Source: JAAZDN01 sp964440875 (GTDB lineage Bacteria; Bacillota_I; Bacilli_A; Erysipelotrichales; Erysipelotrichaceae). From it: a stretch of 17,901 bases of DNA. Position numbers and translations under genes: made by a program. The notes beneath the pieces are model-generated. The model saw nothing but the letters and a program-made list of their open reading frames with translations. It was not told where the DNA came from and did no database searches. The stretch lies in NCBI GenBank assembly GCA_964440875.1, contig CAYTTS010000024.1, positions 1 to 17,901 of the forward strand, given 5' to 3'. Each line of letters starts with the position of its first letter. Positions within the stretch are counted from its first letter, which is position 1. This document shows, piece by piece, positions 1 through 7,996 of the stretch.

Positions 1-58
1 TCAAAAATAATTTATGTGTATTAGTCTTGACTTATATTAACTAATTTTCTATCCCAAA

Positions 59-111
59 AAAAGAAGTCATTAGGTGAAACCATAAATTGGATTACTTAAT
101 TGACTTCTTTT
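59..111 (+). terminator. Long hairpin, probable terminator of a gene left of the window
   Basis: Perfect 11-bp arms at 59-69 (AAAAGAAGTCA) and 101-111 (TGACTTCTTTT). The stem continues inward after one bulged base: 70-77 pairs with 92-99 and 80-81 with 89-90. Two of the inner pairs (73-96 and 76-93) are G-T on the plus strand, so they hold in a plus-strand RNA but would be A-C mismatches in a minus-strand RNA. The right arm ends in TTTT. This points to the 3' end of a plus-strand gene lying before position 1. An attenuator-type element is also possible, but no gene follows on this strand. Confidence 0.5.
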
Positions 112-230
112 AATTTGCCAATGTTTAGAATATTTTATACTATGAAGACTGCTTCTAGTCAATACTTCAACATGATATTAAATTTGTAATTAATATTATC
201 TTATCATAATAACTGGATAAAAGTAATCAT
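112..230. other. Intergenic AT-rich stretch without recognised content
   Basis: Between the plus-strand hairpin and the ddh terminator I see no open frame with a ribosome binding site, no RNA gene and no clear repeat. Very AT-rich. Confidence 0.5.
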
Positions 231-254
231 AAAAAAACTCCTCAGTGAGGAGTT
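231..254 (-). terminator. Rho-independent terminator of ddh
   Basis: Perfect 8-bp arms AACTCCTC (236-243) and GAGGAGTT (247-254) with a 3-nt loop. On the minus strand they are followed by a run of seven T (complement of A 231-237). It lies 4 bp after the ddh stop codon. Confidence 0.9.
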
Positions 255-258
255 ATTT

Positions 259-1224
259 CTATAGCATTTCTTTAACTAGTTGATCATAAGATTTAGAAGA
301 TAAATCTTTTGCTCTTACGTCTAAGGCAGTAAATGCACCAACTTCATTTCTTTTGTGCATATTATATACTGCACGAGCATAAGCAGTAAGTACACTTGAA
401 GTAAACTCAGGGTTGGAATCTAGTTTAATTTTAAAATCTAAACTATGTTTTACATCATCTGATGTTTTGGCAGTCCTAATAACTTGGCCACCTTGTTTCC
501 ATTGACTATGATTTTCTAACATTTCTTCTTTACTTATAAATATTATTTTAGTATCACTACCTTTAAAGTAGTATTCAATATTCATAATATCTTCTTCTAT
601 TTGTTTTAGGTCGGCATTTTCTTCCGCAACAACATAACATTCTTTAGTGTGATTGATCGCTGGATCAATCTCTTTAAAACTCTTAAAGGCCTCAATATTA
701 TCTTGGTTTGGAACAGAATAATTTCTGGCCATCACAACACCATTTACTTTACTCGCGACATTTGAGTGTCCCTGACTAATTCCATAACCCCAGTAACTTT
801 GTGTCTCTCCATCGATTAAAATAGCATCCATAACCGTTTTATGAGCACTGAAGATACCTGGATCCCAACCAACTGATACAAGTGCAGTTTTATTATTTTC
901 TTTAGCAATTTTATCGACTGTTTTTATATGTTCATCAATAATTGCATGCATATCGAAGCTATCTACAATATTAAAGTTTTTAGCTAATTCTGGAGTCTGT
1001 TCTCTTAAGTCAAACTCAGAACTTCCACAGTGTACTAATACGTCTATATCATCTTTAAAGCTTAATAATTCATCCATATTATAAACTGTAGTCCCATTAG
1101 TTTTGACAGTATTTTTATCTCTTCTTGTAAAGATTCCAAATACCTTCATATCTGGTTGTTTACTAACAGCAAGCTCTACACCTTTACCTAAATTACCATA
1201 TCCAATTATACCTATATTAATCAT
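259..1224 (-). CDS. ddh: meso-diaminopimelate D-dehydrogenase
   Basis: NADPH-dependent enzyme (EC 1.4.1.16) that interconverts L-2-amino-6-oxopimelate (tetrahydrodipicolinate) and meso-diaminopimelate in one step, feeding lysine and DAP-type peptidoglycan synthesis. Cytoplasmic. The 321-residue length is usual for the family. The N-terminus carries a Rossmann nucleotide-binding motif (IGYGNLGKG, residues 7-15). Family-typical segments SVGWDPGIFS (about 117-126) and SQGHSNVASKVNGV (about 150-163) line the substrate site. Start is ATG at 1224 with AGGGAG about 8 bp upstream; stop TAG. The gene stands alone, with its own terminator directly behind and about 300 bp of non-coding DNA in front. No other lysine or DAP genes are in the window. 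Presence of this enzyme argues for a cell wall, or at least DAP metabolism, in the host. The identification is by recognition of these motifs and is firm. Confidence 0.93.
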   Translation of the reverse strand: MINIGIIGYGNLGKGVELAVSKQPDMKVFGIFTRRDKNTVKTNGTTVYNMDELLSFKDDIDVLVHCGSSEFDLREQTPELAKNFNIVDSFDMHAIIDEHIKTVDKIAKENNKTALVSVGWDPGIFSAHKTVMDAILIDGETQSYWGYGISQGHSNVASKVNGVVMARNYSVPNQDNIEAFKSFKEIDPAINHTKECYVVAEENADLKQIEEDIMNIEYYFKGSDTKIIFISKEEMLENHSQWKQGGQVIRTAKTSDDVKHSLDFKIKLDSNPEFTSSVLTAYARAVYNMHKRNEVGAFTALDVRAKDLSSKSYDQLVKEML

Positions 1225-1520
1225 TATTAAACATCTCCCTTATTAATAATTATAACATTTAATGATATATTAATCATTACTTAAAAAGTTAGTGATTTTT
1301 TTACACTACTATAAATAACTCTCTATCTAAAGGCTTAATTTTAAGGGGGGTTACTACCTTTAATTTTTACTTCGCTCAATTGAATACCATAATGAATTAA
1401 CTTGATTAATTTGTTCATAAGTATACTATACTAAAAAGGCGCTTTTGCCCAAATAGGTTTAACGTCTTTTTTATAATTAAAGACTTACACATTAAATACA
1501 GATGCTTTATTAGTATATAT
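1225..1520. other. Intergenic region upstream of ddh and downstream of the small membrane gene
   Basis: No gene seen. For ddh (minus strand) a TATAAT hexamer is complementary to 1249-1254, about 25 bp before the start codon, with no good -35. For the minus-strand gene ending at 1521, two short hairpins could end transcription: GTCTTT/AAAGAC arms (1474-1494) without a U run, and AAAAG/CTTTT arms around 1434-1446. Both are weak. AAAGG (1329-1333) and CCTTT (1357-1361) enclose a nested CTTAA/TTAAG pair and a run of six G, of unknown meaning. Confidence 0.35.
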
Positions 1521-1739
1521 TTATTTTTTCTTTGAAAATAAGGCTTTAAATATTTCTGAGAATATCCCAATAATAAAGGCAAATATTAGAACTGTAGAAG
1601 CTTTAAATGATTCAGTAAAATTATCCCAATTTTCTTGGCCATTAGAATTTGATAATACAGCTTTTTTAAGCAAATATTTTATTAAATAAAGTCCCATAAC
1701 GATTAAAACTATAATAATAATTAATAAATAATCTTCCAC
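1521..1739 (-). CDS. Small two-helix membrane protein, function unknown
   Basis: I do not recognise this 72-residue protein. It has two hydrophobic stretches: about residues 4-24 (rich in I/L) and 46-68 (ending FSKKK). A polar linker with several N, Q, E and one W lies between them, which fits a hairpin of two transmembrane helices. The start is GTG at 1739, preceded by AGAGGTGATA at suitable spacing; an ATG at 1741-1739 exists but is out of frame. A TATAAT (complement of 1763-1768), preceded by GC rather than a TG extension, sits 24 bp upstream, so the gene may have its own promoter in the 42-bp gap after the phospholipase-like gene as well as possible read-through. Stop TAA. The strong ribosome binding site and coherent topology make it likely real despite its size. 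It may act with the neighbouring envelope enzyme, but that is only a guess from position. Confidence 0.65.
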   Translation of the reverse strand: MEDYLLIIIIVLIVMGLYLIKYLLKKAVLSNSNGQENWDNFTESFKASTVLIFAFIIGIFSEIFKALFSKKK

Positions 1740-1762
1740 ATTATCACCTCTTGATTAATTGT

Positions 1763-1768
1763 ATTATA
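1763..1768 (-). promoter_or_regulatory. Candidate -10 box for the small membrane gene
   Basis: TATAAT on the minus strand, 24 bp before the GTG start at 1739. No convincing -35 at 16-18 bp spacing (the region is T-rich). Confidence 0.35.
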
Positions 1769-1781
1769 GCATATAAATTTC

Positions 1782-3128
1782 TTATAAAAAATATTGAAAG
1801 GGATAGAAGATATATCCAGATACTTTCATCAAAAATTGCTTTAATAAGGAGGCATCTTTATCGTGTATCTGATTTTTATAATCTCTTTTAACGACTTCAG
1901 AATTATCTATTTGATCATTAATTATATCCATTAAATTACTGTGAAATTTCTCACCTTTTACTACAATCATATGTTCTACATTAATAAATAAACTTCGATT
2001 ATCAATATTAAGTCTTCCAATACTTCCTAAATTATCACCTAATATTATTGCTTTTGTATGTACTGATGTATTCTTATTTCCAAGATATTCATAAATACGT
2101 AGATTTAGCTTACTTATTTTATCTCTATTTTTTAAGTAGTTTGAGTAGGCGGGAAAGTTTAAAGATGAGTAGAGTGAATTTGTTAAGATAGATATATCAG
2201 TTTTATTACCTAAATCTTTAACACGTTCATATAACTTTTCACTAATAACTAAATAGGGACTTAGTATATAGACTTTTCCAGGAGTAGTTTCGGCTAAATC
2301 ATATAAATCACTTGCAATTCTAGAAGTTTTCTTTACTGGAGTTAGAGAACTTGTTAGTAAGTTAATACTATCAATAGAATACATTTCATTAATAATATCT
2401 TCAAGATCGATCTTATTATCTATAGTAACACTCTCATTTATCATACTACTACGCTTATCCTTATTTTTATGAAGTGTGTATGGTGAGTTTATTAGATCAA
2501 TAAAGAATAATTTAGTATCGATCACTAGTTCTGATTTTCTAGATTTATCATAGATTAAAAGATCTAAATCATAAGAGATATTAGATAGATTTAGATCATC
2601 TGTTAAAAAAGTATTACTAATATTTCGGCCGCCACTAATAATCCACTCTTGGTCTATCAAAAGTATTTTTGAATGTAGTGATACTTGAAGTGACTGTGGA
2701 TTTTTAAAATTAATAGGATTATAAGTATAAACATTAAAGTTTTCACTCTCACTCAACTCTTTAATATTTTTTTTATTTAAACCACCAAATTTTGCATCTA
2801 CTACTAAGTTAACAGCTACGCCTCTTTTTGCTGCTTGAGTTAATCTTGAAAGAATTTCTTTAGAACTTCTATCATTAACATTAATATTATAAGTACTTAA
2901 ATATATTGAATCTTTCGCTTGATCAATTAATCGTAAACGATAATTTAAGGCATCTTCTTGTTTATCAATAATTTTAACCTTAATATTATTAGCATTATCT
3001 TTATTTACATTCAGTTTTTTTCTTGGCTTTTCAGCTAAGGGTTCACTTTTTATAAAGGGGAGGGTGCATAGAATTAAAATAGTAATAAGTAGACTAATGA
3101 AAATATGTCTAATTTTTCTAATCATCAA
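1782..3128 (-). CDS. Membrane-anchored phospholipase D / cardiolipin synthase-like protein
   Basis: PLD-superfamily protein with two HKD-type motifs, 448 residues, most like the ClsC/YmdC type of cardiolipin synthase. Such enzymes transfer phosphatidyl groups between phospholipids, or hydrolyse phosphodiesters, through a phospho-histidine. The first motif is canonical: H152, K154, D159, then GGRN at 166-169. The second has H357 and K359 but Gly at 364 where Asp is expected, with Asp one residue later (D365), then IGRLNIDNRS (370-379). An N-terminal hydrophobic segment (about 9-26) predicts an uncleaved anchor; LILC there is not a proper lipobox. The start is either TTG at 3128 (7 bp after AAAGG) or ATG at 3125 (10 bp after); they differ by one residue. 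A TATAAT (complement of 3150-3155) lies just upstream. It probably works on the outer face of the membrane. The family is sure; the exact substrate is not. Confidence 0.83.
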   Translation of the reverse strand: MMIRKIRHIFISLLITILILCTLPFIKSEPLAEKPRKKLNVNKDNANNIKVKIIDKQEDALNYRLRLIDQAKDSIYLSTYNINVNDRSSKEILSRLTQAAKRGVAVNLVVDAKFGGLNKKNIKELSESENFNVYTYNPINFKNPQSLQVSLHSKILLIDQEWIISGGRNISNTFLTDDLNLSNISYDLDLLIYDKSRKSELVIDTKLFFIDLINSPYTLHKNKDKRSSMINESVTIDNKIDLEDIINEMYSIDSINLLTSSLTPVKKTSRIASDLYDLAETTPGKVYILSPYLVISEKLYERVKDLGNKTDISILTNSLYSSLNFPAYSNYLKNRDKISKLNLRIYEYLGNKNTSVHTKAIILGDNLGSIGRLNIDNRSLFINVEHMIVVKGEKFHSNLMDIINDQIDNSEVVKRDYKNQIHDKDASLLKQFLMKVSGYIFYPFQYFL

Positions 3129-3149
3129 TATCAGACCTTTCTAATATAT

Positions 3150-3155
3150 ATTATA
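3150..3155 (-). promoter_or_regulatory. Candidate -10 box for the phospholipase D-like gene
   Basis: TATAAT on the minus strand, 21 bp before the TTG/ATG start. No good -35 at standard spacing; TTTACA sits about 20 bp upstream. Confidence 0.35.
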
Positions 3156-3230
3156 CGAAAAATACAACTTTTAAGTGTAAATAAATAGTCTTTAATGAAA
3201 TTTTTAACAATTGGTAAATAATTAAAGAGT

Positions 3231-3263
3231 GGTTAATTAAATAACAAACTATTTAATTTAACC
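3231..3263 (+). promoter_or_regulatory. AT-rich inverted repeat upstream of the NADH oxidase
   Basis: Arms GGTTAATTAAATA (3231-3243) and TATTTAATTTAACC (3250-3263) are complementary except for one extra T. The loop is 6 nt. It ends 60 bp before the nox start codon and could be an operator or leader hairpin. A smaller imperfect hairpin (CGAT...ATCG, 3280-3302) follows. No regulator is identifiable. Confidence 0.35.
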
Positions 3264-3323
3264 CAAATAATTAAATACACGATGAGCTAAATGGCTTTAT
3301 CGTTCACATATAGGAGGATTATG

Positions 3324-4657
3324 ATGGAAAAGATTGTAGTAATAGGTGCTAACCATGCAGGTACAGCAGCTTTAAATACTGTTTTAGATAATTATGAGAA
3401 TAAAAAGGTTGTTGCATTTGATGGTAATTCTAATATTTCATTTTTAGGTTGTGGAATGGCTTTATGGATTGGTAAGCAAATTGCTGGTAGTGAAGGATTA
3501 TTTTACTCAAATAAAGAATCATTTGAAGCTAAGGGTGCAAGAGTACATTTAGAAACAAGAGTAGAAGAAGTAGACTATGATAATAAAGTAGTTACGGCTA
3601 TTGATAAAGATGGAAATAAGATTGAACAAGCATATGATAAATTAATTATCGCAACAGGTGCTAAGCCAATTGTTCCGCCGATCAAAGGTAGAGAACTTGA
3701 GAACGTTCAACTTGTGAAATTATTCCAAAACGCTCAAGATGTTATTGATAAAATGGAAAAACCTGAGATAAAACATGTTACCGTAGTAGGGGCAGGTTAT
3801 ATCGGAGTTGAATTAGCAGAAGCTTTTAAACGCTTAAATAAAGAAGTAAGACTAATTGATGTTTCAGAAACATGTCTTTCAACATACTATGATCCAGAAT
3901 ACACTGAACTAATGAGACAAAACCTAGAAGATAATGGAATTGATCTAGCATTTAGTGAAACAGTAGAAGAAATTTTAGGTGAAACTGTTGTTACTGGTGT
4001 AAAAACAAATAAAAATACATACGAAACAGATATGGTAGTTTTAGCTATAGGATTTAGACCAAATGCTGAATTAGCTAATGATAAAGTTGAACAATTTGTA
4101 AATGGAGCTTATTTAGTTAATAAAAACAAGAAACTAGTGTGAAGGATGTTTATGCAGTTGGAGATTGTGCAACTGTTTATGATAACTCAATTCAAGATAC
4201 AAGTTATATTGCATTAGCATCAAATGCTGTCAGATCTGGTATTATTGCAGCACATAACGCATGTGGAAATCCAGTAGAAGGTGTTGGCGTTCAAGGATCA
4301 AATGGTATATCAATCTTTGGCTTAAACATGGTATCAACTGGTTTAACTTTAACAAAAGCTTTAAACCGTGGTTATGATGCAGTAGCTGTAGACCATAAAG
4401 ATTTACAAAAACCAGGATTTATGGAAAATAATAATGAAGAAGTTTCAATTAGAATTGTTTATGATAAAAATACACGTGTTATCTTAGGTGCACAAATGGC
4501 TTCAAGATACGATATTTCAATGGCAGTACATATGTTCTCACTAGCAATACAAGAACAGGTAACAATTGATAAATTATCATTATTAGATATTTTCTTCTTA
4601 CCACACTTTAATCAACCATATAACTACATTACAATGGCTGCATTAAAATCTGAGTAA
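3324..4657 (+). pseudogene. nox: Water-forming NADH oxidase (Nox), frameshifted
   Basis: FAD-dependent NADH oxidase of the pyridine nucleotide-disulfide reductase family, which reduces O2 to water and regenerates NAD+. The N-terminal FAD motif is VVIGANHAG (5-13). The redox-active cysteine is C43 in SFLGCGMALW, the pattern of water-forming Nox rather than CoA-disulfide reductase. A second dinucleotide motif, VVGAGYIGVELAEAF, lies mid-protein, and VYAVGDCATVYDN follows the break. ATG 3324 is chosen because AGGAGG (3312-3317) is 6 bp before it; ATG 3321 is closer. The frame ends at TGA 4140-4142. A second frame (GTG 4139 to TAA 4657) carries the rest. Adding one A to the five-A run 4122-4126 joins them as NKKQETSVKDVYAVGD and gives a normal 444 residues. 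It is either a recent mutation or a sequence error. A terminator follows directly. Confidence 0.88.
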
Positions 4658-4667
4658 TTACTAAATT

Positions 4668-4695
4668 AAGTCACTATTTGCATAGTGACTTTTTT
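4668..4695 (+). terminator. Rho-independent terminator of nox
   Basis: Perfect 10-bp arms AAGTCACTAT (4668-4677) and ATAGTGACTT (4682-4691), loop TTGC, then a T run to 4695. It lies 10 bp after the stop codon. Confidence 0.93.
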
Positions 4696-4857
4696 ATTAT
4701 AGTAAAGTTATTAGTGGGGATTTATAATCAATACATAATTAATCTTTATTCATGATAAAGATAAACATAATACATATAGATTGTCCATAAAGGCATATAT
4801 TTAGTCATTAGTTAATAATAGTGTTAATATCACAATAACAAGACACAAGATCAATAA

Positions 4858-4892
4858 GTTAAGATTAGGGCAATAATAGCCCAACTTTTAAC
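4858..4892 (+). promoter_or_regulatory. Imperfect leader hairpin before the 5'-nucleotidase gene
   Basis: Two 14-nt arms (4858-4871 and 4879-4892) pair at 11 Watson-Crick positions plus one G-U, with a 7-nt loop AATAATA. The core is GGGC/GCCC. It sits just before the ribosome binding site AGGGAGGT (4901-4908) and has no U tract at its 3' side, so it is not an ordinary terminator. It could be a 5'-UTR stabiliser or control hairpin. No known riboswitch consensus was recognised. Confidence 0.35.
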
Positions 4893-4914
4893 ATACAATA
4901 AGGGAGGTATTGTT

Positions 4915-6387
4915 ATGAAAGCTGATCATTTAAAACTTACGTTATTACATTCTAATGATATGCATGGAGACTTTTTAGCTGAAGTTAAGGAAGGAAGCGG
5001 AAAACTAATTGGTGGTTTAGGTCTACTTTCAGGATATATTAGCAAAGTTAGAAAGGAAGAAGAAAATGTCATTTATGCGATTGCTGGTGATATGGTTCAA
5101 GGATCATTAATTGATGCAGAATATAGAGGTGCCTCAACAATAGAGTTGATGAATTTTCTCTCACCTGATGTTGTAACCCTTGGAAATCATGAACTAGATT
5201 ATGGATTACCACATTTACTATTTCTAGAAAAGGTTGCTAACTTTCCAATTGTAAATGCTAATCTATATATTAAAAAGTTTGGAAAAAGATTAATGACGCC
5301 ATACATAATTATGGATGTCGCAGGATTTAATATAATGTTCATTGGTATTTTAACTGAAACGACAATGGACTCTATTGCACTTGATCAATTAATTGGAACA
5401 TTTGTTTCCATAGAAGATGCAGCTGATGAGATTGGAAAGATATGTAATGCATATCGAAATGAAGATATTGATCTAACTATCGCACTAACCCATATCGGTT
5501 TTGAATCTGACATTAAACTTGCAGAACTACTTGATCCAGCTTGGGGAGTAGATTTAATTATTGGTGGCCATACACACACTGTATTAGAGAAACCGGAGCT
5601 TGTTAATGATATATTAATTGTTCAAGCAGGAGAGGGTACAGATCAGATTGGAAGATTTGATTTAACTGTCGATGAGAAAAGTAACTCAATTATTGATTGG
5701 AAATGGGAACTTGTTCCAATAAATAATGAAACCTGTGAAACAGATTCATCACTGCAATTATTCTTAGATGGATTTAAAGATGAAATCGATGAAAAATATA
5801 ATAAGATAATTACTCGTTTTAGCGTAAAATTAACGCACCCAAAAAGAGAAATTGAAACAACCTTAGGTAATATGGTAACTGATGCCTTAGCAGGAAGTCT
5901 TGAAAGTGATGTTATCTTAATTGGATCAGGAGCAATTAGATCGAAAGAGTTGGGACCACTTGTTACACTAGGAAGCCTTAAGGAATGTTTTCCATATGAT
6001 GATAGTTTATCTAGATTTAAAATAACAGGTAAAGAATTAAAAGAGATCTTTAATCATATAATGAGAATAGAAAATAGAGATGGCGAAGGTGAATTTTATC
6101 AAGTAAATGATAAGATTAAAGCAAGGTACTCAGAAAGTAAGAAAGAGCTAGTTTCATTATACTTTGAAGATAAAAAAGTTAAGGATGAAAAACTCTATAC
6201 AATTACACTACAGGGATATCACATTGCAAACTCTAAAGCCAACCTCGGCATCTCATATGAAGATCTTACAAGATTAGGCAATGGTACAGTCGTAACAACT
6301 TCTGCATACCAAGTTTTAGAAGAGTGGTTAAGAGTTCACCCTAATATTAGAGAAGTAATTGATGGAAGATTAGTATTTATAGATTAA
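4915..6387 (+). CDS. 5'-nucleotidase / metallophosphoesterase, cytoplasmic type
   Basis: Two-domain enzyme of the 5'-nucleotidase (UshA/YfkN-like) family, 490 residues, expected to hydrolyse nucleoside 5'-phosphates or 2',3'-cyclic phosphates with a two-metal centre. Metallophosphoesterase motifs appear in order: SNDMHGD (D15, H17), AGDMVQGS (D59), GNHELDYG (N91, H92), THIGFESD (H193) and GGHTHT (H219, H221). The C-terminal substrate-binding domain begins near residue 305 with LGNMVTDALAGSLESD and contains IGSGAIRS and the FPYDDSL segment. There is no signal peptide or anchor, so it should be cytoplasmic, unlike the classical secreted members. Start is ATG 4915, 6 bp after AGGGAGGT. No terminator is visible before the next gene 57 bp downstream, so the two may be co-transcribed. 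Family assignment is firm; the natural substrate is not known. Confidence 0.88.
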   Translation: MKADHLKLTLLHSNDMHGDFLAEVKEGSGKLIGGLGLLSGYISKVRKEEENVIYAIAGDMVQGSLIDAEYRGASTIELMNFLSPDVVTLGNHELDYGLPHLLFLEKVANFPIVNANLYIKKFGKRLMTPYIIMDVAGFNIMFIGILTETTMDSIALDQLIGTFVSIEDAADEIGKICNAYRNEDIDLTIALTHIGFESDIKLAELLDPAWGVDLIIGGHTHTVLEKPELVNDILIVQAGEGTDQIGRFDLTVDEKSNSIIDWKWELVPINNETCETDSSLQLFLDGFKDEIDEKYNKIITRFSVKLTHPKREIETTLGNMVTDALAGSLESDVILIGSGAIRSKELGPLVTLGSLKECFPYDDSLSRFKITGKELKEIFNHIMRIENRDGEGEFYQVNDKIKARYSESKKELVSLYFEDKKVKDEKLYTITLQGYHIANSKANLGISYEDLTRLGNGTVVTTSAYQVLEEWLRVHPNIREVIDGRLVFID

Positions 6388-6409
6388 TCATCTATTATTA
6401 GGATTATAA

Positions 6410-6444
6410 AATCTGCTAACCAATATTTTGTTAGGAGGCAGATT
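6410..6444 (+). promoter_or_regulatory. Hairpin holding the ribosome binding site of the secreted-protein gene
   Basis: Left strand AATCTG+CTAAC (6410-6420) pairs with right strand GTTAG (6430-6434) and CAGATT (6439-6444), 11 bp in total. The Shine-Dalgarno bases GAGG (6435-6438) form the only bulge. The loop is 9 nt. The right arm ends at the base before the ATG (6445), so folding of the leader would block or modulate translation start. Confidence 0.5.
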
Positions 6445-7908
6445 ATGAAGAAATTAATACTTTTAGCTTTTATAAGCTTTTTAATATTCATAAAAGTTCA
6501 GGATTTAAATGCTAATGGCTTACGCTTAATAAATGAAATAAATGATATCAGTATAAATAAAAGCCAAAAAACTTTAGAAATTAGTGGTTGGGGTTTTATT
6601 CATAATGCCCAAAACTTCTATAATTCGACTACACATTCCTATACTATTACCCTGAAATCAAAAAATGACACAATAACAATAAATGGCATTAATACTAATA
6701 TTTCACACACAAACACAATGTACTATATAGGATCAGGATATTGTCGTGATAATCAGTTTAATCTTGATGCAACAGTATGTAATAATTACTATAACAACAT
6801 TGGATTCAAATTTTCAATTCCACTTAGTCGCTTTAAAATGGATGAAGACTATGTGGCAAGTATTACTGTTCATGCAAAAACAGCTAAAATATCTAAATCA
6901 ACAGAAGTCTACTTTTCAAATAATGACATCTTGAAATTAAGTGATGGACATAATCATTACCTAGTAGAAACTCGTCTATATGATACTGGAGTATTAGTAT
7001 TAAACTCCAATGTTTTTGCGCGGGAAACAGCTGGTAAAAATGGTAAGATAATTCAAAATAATCTATACTGTACAACAAATAGGAATACATATTTTAAGCC
7101 AGATAGTCGCTTTAGAAGAATTGCAAATAAACGTTTAATAAATAATACGACTTACTACCAAGTAAAAGGTAAATTTGATGGCTGTCATAAGTCACTTGCT
7201 GTAGTTGCTGAAGGCAATATATTATCATCAATGTGGATTGCTTCAAATTTTATTGAACATATTGGCGAACCACTAACAATAAAAACGAGACAAATTAACA
7301 ATCCACCGATCATAAAAGTTGGAGTACATCCAATTATTTATGTTGGAGATAAAATAAATATTATGGATTTAGTATCTGCCTATGATGAAGAAGATGGAAA
7401 TATTAGTCACAAGATAAAAGTTGAATCAAATAATTTCATTGATAGTCCAGGTAATTATCAAATTCAATTCTCTGTAACAGATAGTTTTGGAGCTAGTTCA
7501 TTTGCTAATAAGAATATAACGGTATTAAGACATAACTATCCACCTGTCATCCATGCGGAAGATAGAAAAATTAGACAATTTTCACAATTTAATCCATATG
7601 ACGGTGTTAGTGCATTTGATCAAGATAGTAGTGATATTACAAGTAGATTGAAGTATACAGGCGAAGTTGATACTAATGAAGTAGGTCAGTATAATATCTG
7701 TTACACTGTTATAGATAAATACAATCTTTCAAATAGTAAATGTGTGAATATTGAAGTAGAAAGAGCAAATACAAAATACCGTCTTATATCGATTAAAAAA
7801 CCATTCTATCAAGAAAATATTCCTAAAATATGGGAAAGTAAATATAATTTTCTAAAGGAAGAGTTAGTAAATGAAATAATCTATAAGGAGTTAAGAATTA
7901 ATAAATAG
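6445..7908 (+). CDS. Secreted protein with two DUF5011-like Ig domains
   Basis: A 487-residue exported protein. The N-terminus (MKK, then hydrophobic residues 4-16) is a signal peptide with likely cleavage near A23. Residues about 25-280 form one or two domains I do not recognise, beta-rich in appearance and with several cysteines (including YCRDN and TVCNN near 110) that could form disulfides. Residues about 285-362 and 365-441 are two Ig-like repeats of the DUF5011 (Cry22-like) type. The first shows the hallmark order NPPII, AYDEEDGNISHKI and PGNYQIQFSVTDSFGASS; the second PPVI, SAFDQDSSDITSRL and VGQYNICYTVIDKYNLS. The last 45 residues are basic, with no LPXTG or membrane anchor, so it is released or held non-covalently. 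Start ATG 6445; its AGGAGG lies in a hairpin. Stop TAG. It probably has a structural or binding role at the cell surface. Confidence 0.75.
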   Translation: MKKLILLAFISFLIFIKVQDLNANGLRLINEINDISINKSQKTLEISGWGFIHNAQNFYNSTTHSYTITLKSKNDTITINGINTNISHTNTMYYIGSGYCRDNQFNLDATVCNNYYNNIGFKFSIPLSRFKMDEDYVASITVHAKTAKISKSTEVYFSNNDILKLSDGHNHYLVETRLYDTGVLVLNSNVFARETAGKNGKIIQNNLYCTTNRNTYFKPDSRFRRIANKRLINNTTYYQVKGKFDGCHKSLAVVAEGNILSSMWIASNFIEHIGEPLTIKTRQINNPPIIKVGVHPIIYVGDKINIMDLVSAYDEEDGNISHKIKVESNNFIDSPGNYQIQFSVTDSFGASSFANKNITVLRHNYPPVIHAEDRKIRQFSQFNPYDGVSAFDQDSSDITSRLKYTGEVDTNEVGQYNICYTVIDKYNLSNSKCVNIEVERANTKYRLISIKKPFYQENIPKIWESKYNFLKEELVNEIIYKELRINK

Positions 7909-7930
7909 TTTTATAAATAGTCTCTACTAA

Positions 7931-7939
7931 TGTTATAAT
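7931..7939 (+). promoter_or_regulatory. Extended -10 promoter for the mtnN operon
   Basis: TGT followed by TATAAT (7934-7939) fits an extended -10 promoter, 58 bp before the nucleosidase start. No clear -35. Confidence 0.5.
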
Positions 7940-7996
7940 ATCTTTTGAGATGTAATTAAATAAAGTCTAAAAGATAAGAATATGTGAGGTAAAAAT

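Noticed and set aside
3060..3068. Lipoprotein signal in the PLD-like protein
   Set aside because: The segment LILC lacks a small residue before Cys, so a plain membrane anchor is more likely.
4119..4142. Programmed -1 frameshifting at T-AAA-AAC in nox
   Set aside because: A -1 slip would restore the frame, but the heptamer is not X-XXY-YYZ (T does not match AA), and no strong downstream hairpin or upstream stimulator was seen. Mutation or read error is simpler.
4696..4857. Purine riboswitch or clear promoter before the 5'-nucleotidase gene
   Set aside because: No riboswitch consensus could be found, and TATAAT-like words there lack matching -35 boxes.
5385..5579. Minus-strand open frame inside the phosphoesterase gene
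   Set aside because: No ribosome binding site and no recognisable product; it is the shadow of a well-supported gene. The same holds for the other antisense frames inside genes.
7909..7996. Terminator after the secreted Ig-domain gene
   Set aside because: ATCT/AGAT arms near 7940-7952 are too short and no T run follows.
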